NCBI GenBank assembly: GCA_002298335.1
Contig: DBNK01000024.1
Span: 1-54,325 of the forward strand
Reading direction: 5' to 3'
Source of the DNA: Thalassolituus sp. UBA674
GTDB taxonomy: Bacteria; Pseudomonadota; Gammaproteobacteria; Pseudomonadales; Oceanobacteraceae
Length of the DNA: 54,325 nt
In this document: positions 8,039 through 15,793 of the stretch, one piece after another
How the letters are laid out: each line of letters begins with the position of its first letter
Position numbering within the stretch: position 1 is the first letter of the stretch
The notes under the pieces: model-generated
What the model was told of the DNA's origin: nothing
Databases searched by the model: none
Seen by the model: only the letters and a program-made list of their open reading frames with translations
Position numbers and translations under genes: made by a program

Positions 8039-8827
8039 TCAGCCGCTGACCTTCTCGACCCTCACCATCTGATATTCGGGCACCACCGCCGGACCAAACT
8101 GGGTGTAGACCGACACGTCCGCGGCATCCCGGCCGTAACCGACTGCCACATAACCTGCTTTTTTACCGAACTGTGTGGCATCGAAGGTGTACCAGCGGTC
8201 ATTCACATAGGCCTCGAACCAGGCGTGCATATCCATCGGTTCAAGACCGTGCAGATACCCCACGACCATCCGCGCCGGAATCGCCAGCGACCGGCACAGA
8301 GCAATACCCAGATGTGACAGGTCCCTGCACACACCCGAACCGCGCTGGCGCACCTCTGCCGCCGAAATCGGAATATCACTGGTACCGGGCAGATAAGCGA
8401 TGTTGGTACGTAACCAGTCCTCAATCGCCTGAACCTGATCGTACCCCAGCAGACAGCCCTGAGTGATCTCCAGCGCCAGATCACCAAAGCGGTCAGACTC
8501 ACAGTAACGGCTGGGGTAAAGGTAAACGAGGGTTTCAGCCGGCAGAAATTCCGGTGAAATAAAAGGCCCTCCGGGAGCCGCAGCCATCAGATCAGAAACC
8601 ACCACCTCGGCCGAGGTATGAATTGAGAACAGCCCCGGCGGGGCCGTTAAGCGCTGACAGAGATTGCCGTAGCTGTCGGTGAACTCAACCACCGGCACCA
8701 TAGGATTGAGCCGGAAGATCTCCCGGGTGATCCATTGCTGAGCGCCACTGCGGGGTCGCAGCATCAGAATAAAAGGCGTCGGAATGGACAGATGAAAGCT
8801 GAGCTGACACCGTGTTCTGAGCTGCAT
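8039..8827 (-). CDS. Transglutaminase-like cysteine peptidase family protein
   Basis: A 262-residue protein with a bacterial transglutaminase N-terminal beta domain (about 1-90) and a transglutaminase-like core. The papain-like triad is visible: C167 in GVCRDL, H201 in DMHAWFE and D216 in FDAT. Such proteins act as proteases or amidases more often than as cross-linkers, and the substrate here is unknown. No signal peptide is seen, so it is probably cytoplasmic. It lies 45 bp downstream of the sugar dehydrogenase gene on the same strand, so the two may share a transcript. Unlike many relatives, it has no neighbouring alpha-E or circularly permuted ATP-grasp genes. Confidence 0.85.
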   Translation of the reverse strand: MQLRTRCQLSFHLSIPTPFILMLRPRSGAQQWITREIFRLNPMVPVVEFTDSYGNLCQRLTAPPGLFSIHTSAEVVVSDLMAAAPGGPFISPEFLPAETLVYLYPSRYCESDRFGDLALEITQGCLLGYDQVQAIEDWLRTNIAYLPGTSDIPISAAEVRQRGSGVCRDLSHLGIALCRSLAIPARMVVGYLHGLEPMDMHAWFEAYVNDRWYTFDATQFGKKAGYVAVGYGRDAADVSVYTQFGPAVVPEYQMVRVEKVSG

Positions 8828-8872
8828 ATCGCCGGCCCCGGAAGGTATAAAGTAAGGACTCAGAACTTAGCA

Positions 8873-9955
8873 TCATTCGGGCAATACGCGCCAGAGCTCC
8901 CCCCCGTCAGTCGCCAGCCAAAGTGTACCTTTGTGGTCTTCCAGTAAGGCGCGGATACGCTGGCCGCGATCTTCAAAATAGCGCTGTTCGCCAACCACCT
9001 CATCGCCCTTAAGCGTAATACGGTTCAGGTGTTGGAGTTTTAAGGCACCGGCCAGCAGATCACCCTGCCAACCATAGGTAGTATGCTCCACAAAAATCAG
9101 ACTACCCGGTGCAATAGAAGGTACATAGACTTTCTTCGCGGGCTCCATCCCGGCTTTTGCACTCACACCCACCTGCAAGGGGTTCCAGTATTCCTTACCC
9201 TGAGAGACCTCCGGCCAGCCATAATTGAGACCCGGCTGAATCAGGTTGATCTCATCACCACCGCGGGGGCCGTGCTCAATCTCCCATAAGCGCCCTTCGC
9301 TATCTACAGCCAATCCCTGCGGGTTGCGGTGACCGTAACTCCAGATCTCAGGCAACGCACCTTTTACGCCGACAAAGGGATTCTCCTCCGGCACTGAGCC
9401 ATCGCGGTTTAAACGGATAACACTGCCGTTGTGACTGGAAAGATCCTGCGCACTCTCGCGCGCACCGCGATCACCCACCGTAAAAAAGACATACCCCGGC
9501 AGAAAAGCAATTCGGCTGCCGTAGTGATGACTCGTAGAAGACACCGACTGCGTCACCAGCAGATCCTGCCAACTGGTCAGTGAATTGGTTTTCATATCCA
9601 GTTTAGCCCTCGCCAGCGTCGTCGCCCCCTCATCACCCACCGGCTTGCTGTAGGTAAAATAGATCCAGTCACCCGGTGTGTACTCCGGCGGCACCGCCAC
9701 ATCCAGCAGACCACCCTGCCCGGATACCCTGACCGCAGGCGCACCTTTGATCGGAGTCAGCATTCTGGTTTGGGTATCAAACAGACTGAACTGACCAGTG
9801 ATTGATGAAATCAACAGCTTACCGGGCACCACCTCCGCCATACCCCAGGGGCGGGAGAGGCCTTTAGAAACGACTTCGACACCTGGGGCTGCATGAGCGA
9901 ATGAAGCACAGAGAGAAAAAAGAAGTACAAGCTGTAGACGAATAACGCTAACCAT
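8873..9955 (-). CDS. Secreted PQQ-dependent sugar (aldose) dehydrogenase family protein
   Basis: A 360-residue protein with a clear signal peptide (hydrophobic core 7-19, likely cleavage after AHA at about 22). A six-bladed beta-propeller of the soluble glucose/aldose sugar dehydrogenase type (YliI-like) follows. Family hallmarks include RPWGMAEV near the start of the mature protein, GHRNPQGL, and EHGPRGGDEINLI, which shapes the PQQ/calcium site. Expected role: periplasmic oxidation of aldose sugars with PQQ. The true substrate is unknown, and no PQQ synthesis genes are in the window. The gene borders the repeat-rich islet at 10-11.9 kb. Confidence 0.85.
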   Translation of the reverse strand: MVSVIRLQLVLLFSLCASFAHAAPGVEVVSKGLSRPWGMAEVVPGKLLISSITGQFSLFDTQTRMLTPIKGAPAVRVSGQGGLLDVAVPPEYTPGDWIYFTYSKPVGDEGATTLARAKLDMKTNSLTSWQDLLVTQSVSSTSHHYGSRIAFLPGYVFFTVGDRGARESAQDLSSHNGSVIRLNRDGSVPEENPFVGVKGALPEIWSYGHRNPQGLAVDSEGRLWEIEHGPRGGDEINLIQPGLNYGWPEVSQGKEYWNPLQVGVSAKAGMEPAKKVYVPSIAPGSLIFVEHTTYGWQGDLLAGALKLQHLNRITLKGDEVVGEQRYFEDRGQRIRALLEDHKGTLWLATDGGELWRVLPE

Positions 9956-10098
9956 CAGAACCCCAAAGATTTAAAAACAGAATGGATCATGCCTTATCAG
10001 AACACTTTCGACCAATGACTGGGAGCAGTCACTACGACCAGCCACTGACCTGATGGTTCGCTATACAAATCAGTTCAATCACCCGGAGGCATCTGACG

Positions 10099-10183
10099 GT
10101 AGGTTGTGGTTAGTGCGAAGCACGTAACCCAACACGATAGAGACCGCTCGTTGGGTTACGCTCGAAGAGCTAACCCAACCTAC
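10099..10183. repeat. 85-bp REP/BIME-like double-hairpin palindrome
   Basis: The ends GTAGGTTG and CAACCTAC are inverted copies. Inside are two further hairpins, GTTAGTGC-GAA-GCACGTAAC and GGGTTACGCTC-GAA-GAGCTAACCC, so the element could fold as a cruciform. The core TAGGTTGGGTTA/TAACCCAA matches a dispersed intergenic repeat type I know from many gammaproteobacteria. Its mobilisation by a RAYT-type transposase is an inference, and no such gene is in the window. Confidence 0.75.
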
Positions 10184-10303
10184 GCCTCCAACCCTACGTG
10201 CGCCCTCAACCACACCCTCTCTGTTGAGGCTCCCAGTGATGTCTATTCATTGGAAAAGCGTAGCTGGTTGAAAATGCGCCTTCTGGGCCGCCGAAATTTC
10301 TGC

Positions 10304-10484
10304 AATAACGAACGGGATGCGAGGCAGGACGCCGAGCAAGGCCACACAGGACAAGGATGTCCTGCGTGGGTGTGCCCGGAGAGTTATAAAGAAATGAGGT
10401 AGTACGGACCAGAACAGCGCGAAGCAGGAGGGATGGCCCGCGCCGGGAGGATGCCTTCCTCCCAGGAGCGAAAAGCTCGTTATT
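10304..10484. repeat. 181-bp element with inverted ends (candidate non-autonomous mobile element)
   Basis: The stretch begins AATAACGA and ends TCGTTATT. The terminal inverted repeat extends to about 10 bp with one mismatch. It contains two perfect 7-bp hairpins, CAGGACA/TGTCCTG (10347-10364) and GGGAGGA/TCCTCCC (10445-10463). It is GC-rich inside, has no open frame, and lies next to the AT-rich orphan gene. I see no clear target-site duplication, so a structured-RNA or plain repeat reading is also possible. Confidence 0.5.
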
Positions 10485-10550
10485 GAGAATGTAATACGAC
10501 CAGACCTATTTATGCCAATCTAAAATTTGCCATTCAATAGAGGCTCTTTC

Positions 10551-11606
10551 TTAAGAACCATTTAAAGTAACCAGTTGAACTTCCGTCGGCACTCCGAGAT
10601 ACTCGTAGACCGCTCGCGTTTTTCTCACAAAATTCTCATCTCTTGATAATAGCAAATTGCAGAATGATGCCATCGATGCATGGCTATTATCGCTCATAGC
10701 GGCAATAAATCGCCTTTCTTTATAAACTTTAGAATCGGGGAAATATCCAAGGGTGTTAAGCATGTTATAAATTGCAGTTACTTTTTGGTGCAAATGGTAG
10801 GGTCTTTCAGGGTTTATAGGATTCACATTGATCTGAAAAAAATCTTCTAAGCTGGTAACCTGAAGAGTCTTTGGAAGATTAGCTTTAGTAGCATCCCATA
10901 TTTTTTCGATCACGTTCGGTGGATCGATATTGTTTAATTCTTTTGGACCTAAGCCAACTGACTCTCTATAGAGCTTTATTCCATTCCACTCCTTTGTATC
11001 AGCAATATCTTTCTCTATTGTTGTTTCAAGATCATGCAGTGTAGACTCAAAGTGCTCGTTCAATAATTTTGAGTAAAATTGTAATTTCACCTTTATTTCA
11101 CTAGATAGCTCTTCACCGGCTTCGAGCATACCATCCGTAAGTTGAATAAAAGCTGCCAACTGTTCTCTGTGTATATCAGATAGATTCTCCCCCTGCCTTC
11201 CACCAGAAAACTTGAACAGCCACTGATTCATGGACTTTTCAATATTCCCAAAGTCATTATCATTAGCACAAAACTCTTGATAAGCTTCAAACACGTCTCG
11301 ATTTGTTAAAGCTGCCTTATCAGTTTCAATGAAACCAGGTTGATCAAAAACTATTCTTAGGTGGAGGGCCTCAAAATCTTTTAGCACATTAAGAAACCCC
11401 TGCTCACAACCTACCGAACGTTTTATTTCTTTGAGAGTTTCATTAGAATAAACAACCTGATACTTATCCTTAAGGCGTTGCCCAAATTCAATCATTCCAT
11501 ATTTAACGAAAATATCGAGAACATTTTGATCTAAATATAATATTGGGTTACCTGAATATTGTGGCAAATCTTCCATGTGAATCTCAGTTTTGTTAGCAAC
11601 ATCCAT
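10551..11606 (-). CDS. Orphan protein with PIN-nuclease-like features
   Basis: I do not recognise this 351-residue protein as a named family. Its ends look like a split PIN-like RNase domain. Strand ILYLDQN holds D26, a following segment VVYSNETLKEI holds E56 and E60, and near the C-terminus MSDNSHA (D306) is followed by LLLSRDENF (D323). A large, mostly helical, charged insert of about 240 residues separates the halves. There is no signal peptide or membrane segment. The DNA is clearly more AT-rich than both neighbours, and repeats lie on both sides, all signs of horizontal transfer. The ribosome site is poor for the ATG at 11606. ATG at 11576 (MEDLPQ), behind a GAG, is an alternative. A defence, toxin or RNA-processing role is only a guess. 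Confidence 0.6.
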   Translation of the reverse strand: MDVANKTEIHMEDLPQYSGNPILYLDQNVLDIFVKYGMIEFGQRLKDKYQVVYSNETLKEIKRSVGCEQGFLNVLKDFEALHLRIVFDQPGFIETDKAALTNRDVFEAYQEFCANDNDFGNIEKSMNQWLFKFSGGRQGENLSDIHREQLAAFIQLTDGMLEAGEELSSEIKVKLQFYSKLLNEHFESTLHDLETTIEKDIADTKEWNGIKLYRESVGLGPKELNNIDPPNVIEKIWDATKANLPKTLQVTSLEDFFQINVNPINPERPYHLHQKVTAIYNMLNTLGYFPDSKVYKERRFIAAMSDNSHASMASFCNLLLSRDENFVRKTRAVYEYLGVPTEVQLVTLNGS

Positions 11607-11627
11607 GAATGCCCAATTGTTCTATCT

Positions 11628-11665
11628 GGGTGATTCGTATCCTCGCTGCAAGGAATACGTTACCC
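11628..11665. repeat. Imperfect inverted repeat before the orphan PIN-like gene
   Basis: The left half GGGTGATTCGTATCCT and the right half AGGAATACGTTACCC are imperfect inverted copies around a short CGCTGC centre. The repeat sits about 22 bp upstream of the orphan gene start. It could be an operator, a 5' leader hairpin, or one more decayed dispersed repeat. Confidence 0.4.
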
Positions 11666-11819
11666 GGCTACAGGATGACTCTCAATGGTAAATGTAAAGA
11701 GTGCCGTTACAATCTAAACTACTACGCTTCACTTAAGATTTGAAAAAATAATCTGACAAATCCAAGTTGGTTTACACTCAAAGCTAACCTTACCGGCAAA
11801 GTATAAGAATCCCAAACAA

Positions 11820-11844
11820 AAACGCCGGGCAAAGCCCGGCGTTT
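11820..11844 (-). terminator. Terminator after cysS
   Basis: A perfect 11-bp stem (AAACGCCGGGC with GCCCGGCGTTT) with a 3-nt loop. On the minus strand it continues into TTTTGTTTGGG. It lies just after the cysS stop and isolates cysS from the orphan gene downstream. Confidence 0.9.
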
Positions 11845-11871
11845 CATCATTCAGAGCACAACATGCTCAAC

Positions 11872-13251
11872 TCAGGACTTCGACCAACTCGTCCCTTCCG
11901 GCCCATCCTTCAGAACAATCCCCTTTGCCGCCAATTCATCTCGTACGGAATCTGCAGTGGCAAAGTCCTTGGCTTTCTTGGCATCAAGGCGCTTCTGAAT
12001 CATAGATTCAATCCATTCCGCTTCGTCACCCGCACCCGACTGCAGGAAGGCCTTCGGCTCAGACTGCAGAATACCCAGCACGCTGCCAAGGTATTTCAGC
12101 TGGCCTGCCAGTGCAGCCTTCTCTGCCCCACTCGCTTTGTTCACTTCACGCACCAGATCAAACAGCGCCGCGAGGGCTTCTGGTGTATTAAAGTCATCAT
12201 CCATGGCGGTGTGGAAGCGCGCGGAGAAGTCATTGTCTATATCCTTCGCGTCGGTATCTGCGGTAACACCCGCGTTCTGCAGTGCGTTGTAGAAACGCTC
12301 CAGTTTGACCTGGGCTTCCTGCAGGTGCTCTTCGACGTACATGACGTGCGAACGGTAATGGCTGGAGATCAGGAACAGACGCACGGTCTCGCCGTTGTAC
12401 TTCTCCAGAATGTCGCGGATGGTGAAGAAATTGCCCAGTGATTTGGACATTTTCTCGGCACCTAAACGCAGTGCACCGGCGTGAATCCAGGTGTTGGCGT
12501 AGGTTTTACCGGTCGCAGCTTCGGTCTGAGCGATTTCGTTCTCGTGGTGCGGGAATTTCAGGTCCGGACCACCGCCGTGAATGTCGAAGGTGTCGCCTAA
12601 GCAGCAGGTCGACATGGCGGAACACTCAATGTGCCAGCCAGGACGACCAATACCCCATGGGGAATCCCAGTGCGGCTCCTGCGGTTTGGCGGCTTTCCAG
12701 AGTACGAAATCGAGCGGGTCTTCTTTGACGTCGTCGACTTCAACACGGGCACCGGCTTCGAGATCGTCCAGCACTTTGCCGGAGAGCTTGCCGTAACCTT
12801 CAAATTTGCGCACACGGTAGTACACATCGCCGTTGCTGGCCGGGTAGGCGTAGCCTTTTTCGATCAGTGTTTCGACCAGGCGGATGATGTCACCGATATG
12901 GCCGGTAGCGCGTGGCTCGGAGGATGGACGATCCATCCCCAGTGCATCAAAGTCTTCGTTCATAGCCGTAGCGAAACGCTCTACTACGTCCAGAAACGGC
13001 TCGCCGTTTTCGTTCGCGCGCTTAATGATTTTGTCGTCAATATCGGTGATGTTGCGCACGTAATTCACGTCGTAACCGCTATGACGCAGGTAACGCACAA
13101 TCAGATCGAACGCCAGAAATGCACGGGCATGACCCAGATGACAGTAGTCATACACCGTCATACCACAGACGTACATGCCGACCTTGCCCGGTACCATGGG
13201 CACGAAGTCTTCTTTCTGGCGTGTGAGGGTGTTGAATATTTTTAAAGTCAT
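11872..13251 (-). CDS. cysS: Cysteinyl-tRNA synthetase
   Basis: Class I synthetase that charges tRNA-Cys. The 459-residue protein has the HIGH-type motif HLGH (38-41) and zinc ligands beginning at C29 (YVCGMTVYD), with the later ligands in IECSAMS and FPHHENE. The KMSKS loop EKMSKSLGNFF is intact, followed by a C-terminal helical anticodon-binding region. Length matches the family (about 460). It is the downstream partner of glnS, with the inverted repeat at 13336-13396 between them, and ends at a strong terminator. Confidence 0.98.
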   Translation of the reverse strand: MTLKIFNTLTRQKEDFVPMVPGKVGMYVCGMTVYDYCHLGHARAFLAFDLIVRYLRHSGYDVNYVRNITDIDDKIIKRANENGEPFLDVVERFATAMNEDFDALGMDRPSSEPRATGHIGDIIRLVETLIEKGYAYPASNGDVYYRVRKFEGYGKLSGKVLDDLEAGARVEVDDVKEDPLDFVLWKAAKPQEPHWDSPWGIGRPGWHIECSAMSTCCLGDTFDIHGGGPDLKFPHHENEIAQTEAATGKTYANTWIHAGALRLGAEKMSKSLGNFFTIRDILEKYNGETVRLFLISSHYRSHVMYVEEHLQEAQVKLERFYNALQNAGVTADTDAKDIDNDFSARFHTAMDDDFNTPEALAALFDLVREVNKASGAEKAALAGQLKYLGSVLGILQSEPKAFLQSGAGDEAEWIESMIQKRLDAKKAKDFATADSVRDELAAKGIVLKDGPEGTSWSKS

Positions 13252-13335
13252 GCCATTTCCAATATCTTAAATTTTCCGTTTATCAACGCCCTGAGAATCT
13301 GATTTTGGGCGTAAACGACGCGGGAAGAACAAGGC

Positions 13336-13396
13336 GGAGGTTTATTCAGAAAGCGCAGTTTACACCGTGTAAATGAGCATTTCTGAATGAGCCTCC
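13336..13396. repeat. Long imperfect palindrome between glnS and cysS
   Basis: Arms beginning GGAGG (13336) and ending GCCTCC (13396) match over most of their length. They include TTCAGAAA/TTTCTGAA and a central TTTACAC-C-GTGTAAA. The whole could form one long hairpin in RNA or a cruciform in DNA. It occupies most of the 166-bp gap and looks like a dispersed intergenic repeat rather than a terminator, since no T-run follows. Only this copy is seen here. Confidence 0.6.
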
Positions 13397-13417
13397 AACA
13401 AAGTTATTCCAAGGCAG

Positions 13418-15088
13418 TTAGCCCAAAAGGGCTTTGTCTTCGCGCAAGCCAATGGTCAAATTGAAAACTGGTGCGCTTGGTGAGTGATCATACCGGTCCG
13501 CCACATAATACCCTTCGCGCTCAAACTGGAAGTTGCTTTCTGCCGCAACATCGGCCAGCGCCGGTTCAATCATGGCCGTGGTGACGGTCAGTGAGTCGCG
13601 GTTCACGTATTCCATAAAATCACCGTCGGTTTTATCCGGTGACGGGTGCGTGAACAGACGCTCGTACTGACGCAGCTCGGCGGTTTTGCATTCGCTCGCT
13701 GAAACCCAGTGCACCACACCTTTGGGTTTCACACCGTCTTCCGGATCAACACCCAGGGTGTTTTCGATCAGGTTAGCGCGCACCAGTGTGACGTTGCCGT
13801 CAGCGTCTTTGTCGTAGCTGATGCATTCCAGAACATAGCCAAAGCGCAGACGGATGCGGTTACCCGGGGTGAACTTCTTCTTGAATTTCTTGCTGTACTC
13901 TTCTTTGAAGTCATCCTGATCAATAAACAGCTCACGGGTGAATGGCATATCACGGCTGCCCAGATCAAGCTCCGGATGGAACGGTGCTGACAGCTGCTCG
14001 ATATGCCCTTCCGGCAGGTTTTCGATCACCACTTTCAGTGGTTTGATCACGGCCATAGCCCGCGGTGCGTTTTTGTTCAGGTCATCACGCAGAGCGTGCT
14101 CCAGCATAGCCACATCGACCATACCGTCGGAACGGGTCACACCGATCATGTCGCAGAAGTTGCGCACAGAACGTGGCGTAAAACCACGACGGCGCATACC
14201 CGAAATAGTCGGCATACGAGGATCGTCCCAGCCCGCCACGACCGCTTCATCGACCAGGAACTTCAGCTTACGTTTCGAAGTCACGGTGTAGTCCAGATTC
14301 AGGCGGCCAAACTCGTACTGAGTTGGCGTCGCCGGGACCGGCAGATTGGCAATAAACCAGTTGTAGAGAGGTTTATGGTCTTCAAACTCCAGCGTACACA
14401 CGGAATGCGTAATGCCTTCAATAGCATCTGACTGGCCGTGGGTGTAATCGTACGTCGGGTAGATACACCACTTATCACCGGTCTGGTGATGGTGCGCCTT
14501 GCGGATGCGATAGATGATCGGGTCACGCAGGTTCATGTTCGGCGAAGACATATCGATCTTTGCACGCAGGGCTTTGGTGCCCTCGTCGAACTCACCGGCA
14601 CGCATACGCGCGAACAGGTCGAGGTTTTCCTCAACGCTGCGCTCACGGTACGGGCTGTTTTTACCCGGCTCGGTCAGGGTGCCGCGGTATTCGCGGATCT
14701 CGTCCGGGCTGAGGTCACAGACGTAAGCTTTGCCTTCGCCAATCAGGTAAACGGCCCAGTCGTGCAGCTGGTCAAAATAGTCTGACGCATAGTGGATCTC
14801 ACCGGCCCACTGAAAGCCGAGCCAGGTGACGTCGTCTTTGATAGCGTCGATGTATTCCTGGTTTTCTTTTTCCGGGTTGGTGTCGTCAAAGCGCAGATTG
14901 CACTCGCCACCGAACTGCTCAGCAACGCCAAAGTTGAGGCAGATGGACTTGGCGTGACCAACGTGCAGGTAGCCATTCGGCTCTGGTGGGAACCGGGTAA
15001 CCACCTTCTGCACTTTGCCTGTGCTGAGGTCTTCCTGAATGATTTTGGCGATGAAATTATTGGAAACGCTGGGATTCGAATCAGTCAT
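13418..15088 (-). CDS. glnS: Glutaminyl-tRNA synthetase
   Basis: Class I synthetase that charges tRNA-Gln directly, so the cell need not make Gln-tRNA by transamidation for this codon set. The 556-residue protein has the HIGH-type motif in PPEPNGYLHVGHAKS, a KMSKS-type VTSKRKL loop, and the two C-terminal beta-barrels typical of GlnRS, including RDMPFTRELFID. Length matches E. coli GlnRS (554). The region upstream is shared with the divergent ppiB. cysS lies downstream on the same strand, a pairing common in pseudomonads and relatives. Confidence 0.98.
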   Translation of the reverse strand: MTDSNPSVSNNFIAKIIQEDLSTGKVQKVVTRFPPEPNGYLHVGHAKSICLNFGVAEQFGGECNLRFDDTNPEKENQEYIDAIKDDVTWLGFQWAGEIHYASDYFDQLHDWAVYLIGEGKAYVCDLSPDEIREYRGTLTEPGKNSPYRERSVEENLDLFARMRAGEFDEGTKALRAKIDMSSPNMNLRDPIIYRIRKAHHHQTGDKWCIYPTYDYTHGQSDAIEGITHSVCTLEFEDHKPLYNWFIANLPVPATPTQYEFGRLNLDYTVTSKRKLKFLVDEAVVAGWDDPRMPTISGMRRRGFTPRSVRNFCDMIGVTRSDGMVDVAMLEHALRDDLNKNAPRAMAVIKPLKVVIENLPEGHIEQLSAPFHPELDLGSRDMPFTRELFIDQDDFKEEYSKKFKKKFTPGNRIRLRFGYVLECISYDKDADGNVTLVRANLIENTLGVDPEDGVKPKGVVHWVSASECKTAELRQYERLFTHPSPDKTDGDFMEYVNRDSLTVTTAMIEPALADVAAESNFQFEREGYYVADRYDHSPSAPVFNLTIGLREDKALLG

Positions 15089-15169
15089 ATCAGTCCGTAG
15101 CTGTACTGAAACCGGCGGTTACACCAGCCAGTACAAGAGTAGTACCGGGGCCTGATCGGAGATTAGTCA

Positions 15170-15198
15170 CTGTCAGGCCGCAAAAAAGGCGTTATTAT
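15170..15198 (+). promoter_or_regulatory. Putative ppiB promoter with palindromic -10 region
   Basis: CTGTCA (15170-15175) and TATTAT (15193-15198) are spaced by 17 nt. The -10 box is wrapped by the inverted repeat GGCGT/ACGCC, which could serve as an operator. The site lies about 80 bp before ppiB in the gap divergent from glnS. It is an unproven match. Confidence 0.4.
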
Positions 15199-15280
15199 AC
15201 GCCCACCTGAGCCTTAGGGCACCAATGAAAAATTGAATGTCTCCCTGCGGCAACTATGTAATCGACTTCTGAGGAATACA

Positions 15281-15775
15281 ATGATCCTGCTGAAAACCAA
15301 CTTCGGTGACATCAAAATCGAACTCAATCATGAAAAAGCCCCAAAGACGGCTGCTAACTTCGAACAGTACGTCAAAGATGGCTTTTACGACGGTGTGATC
15401 TTCCACCGTGTCATCGACAACTTCATGATCCAGGGTGGTGGTTTTGAACCGGGCATGAAGCAGAAACAGACCAAGGATCCGATTGAAAACGAAGCGGACA
15501 ACGGCCTGACCAACGATGAAGGCACCATCGCCATGGCCCGCACCATGGACCCGCACTCTGCCAGTGCCCAGTTCTTCATCAACGTATCTGACAACGGCTT
15601 CCTGAACCACACTGGCAAGACCAGCCAGGGTTGGGGCTACGCCGTATTCGGTAAAGTTGTTGATGGCATGGACGTGGTTAACCGCATCAAAGCCGTGAAG
15701 ACCACTTTTGCCATGGGCCACCAGGATGTTCCTGCCGAAGACGTGATCATCGAAAAAGCCGAAATCATCGACTGA
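15281..15775 (+). CDS. ppiB: Cyclophilin-type peptidyl-prolyl cis-trans isomerase B (cytoplasmic)
   Basis: Accelerates proline isomerisation during folding. The ATG at 15281 follows a good ribosome site (GAGG) and gives a 164-residue protein, the usual PpiB length. An upstream in-frame start would add a 16-residue tail without a signal sequence. Cyclophilin motifs are intact: IFHRVIDNFMIQGG with the catalytic Arg, QFFINVSDN, and YAVFGKVVDGMDVV. With no signal peptide it should be cytoplasmic. lpxH follows 18 bp downstream, so the two are likely co-transcribed. Confidence 0.96.
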   Translation: MILLKTNFGDIKIELNHEKAPKTAANFEQYVKDGFYDGVIFHRVIDNFMIQGGGFEPGMKQKQTKDPIENEADNGLTNDEGTIAMARTMDPHSASAQFFINVSDNGFLNHTGKTSQGWGYAVFGKVVDGMDVVNRIKAVKTTFAMGHQDVPAEDVIIEKAEIID

Positions 15776-15793
15776 ACGGCGGTCACGGCAAGG

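Larger units (their letters stand above)
9956..10550. other. Gene-free, repeat-rich intergenic region
   Basis: About 595 bp without a convincing gene. It contains the double-hairpin repeat at 10099-10183 and the 181-bp element with inverted ends at 10304-10484, joined by unassigned DNA. A short open frame across the repeats shows no protein-like features. The arrangement suggests a preferred landing site for small mobile elements upstream of the sugar dehydrogenase gene. Confidence 0.7.

Noticed and set aside
10106..10402. Short open frame in the 10-kb islet
   Set aside because: It crosses the double-hairpin repeat and part of the 181-bp element, has no ribosome site, and has no domain. A repeat is the better explanation.
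10551..11606. Toxin-antitoxin pair
   Set aside because: Although the protein looks PIN-like, I found no small partner gene on either side, and it is too long for a typical VapC toxin. Orphan status is kept.
9956..11871. Prophage or integron
   Set aside because: No integrase, phage structural gene or attC/attI-like array is present. Only the one orphan gene and small repeats are seen.
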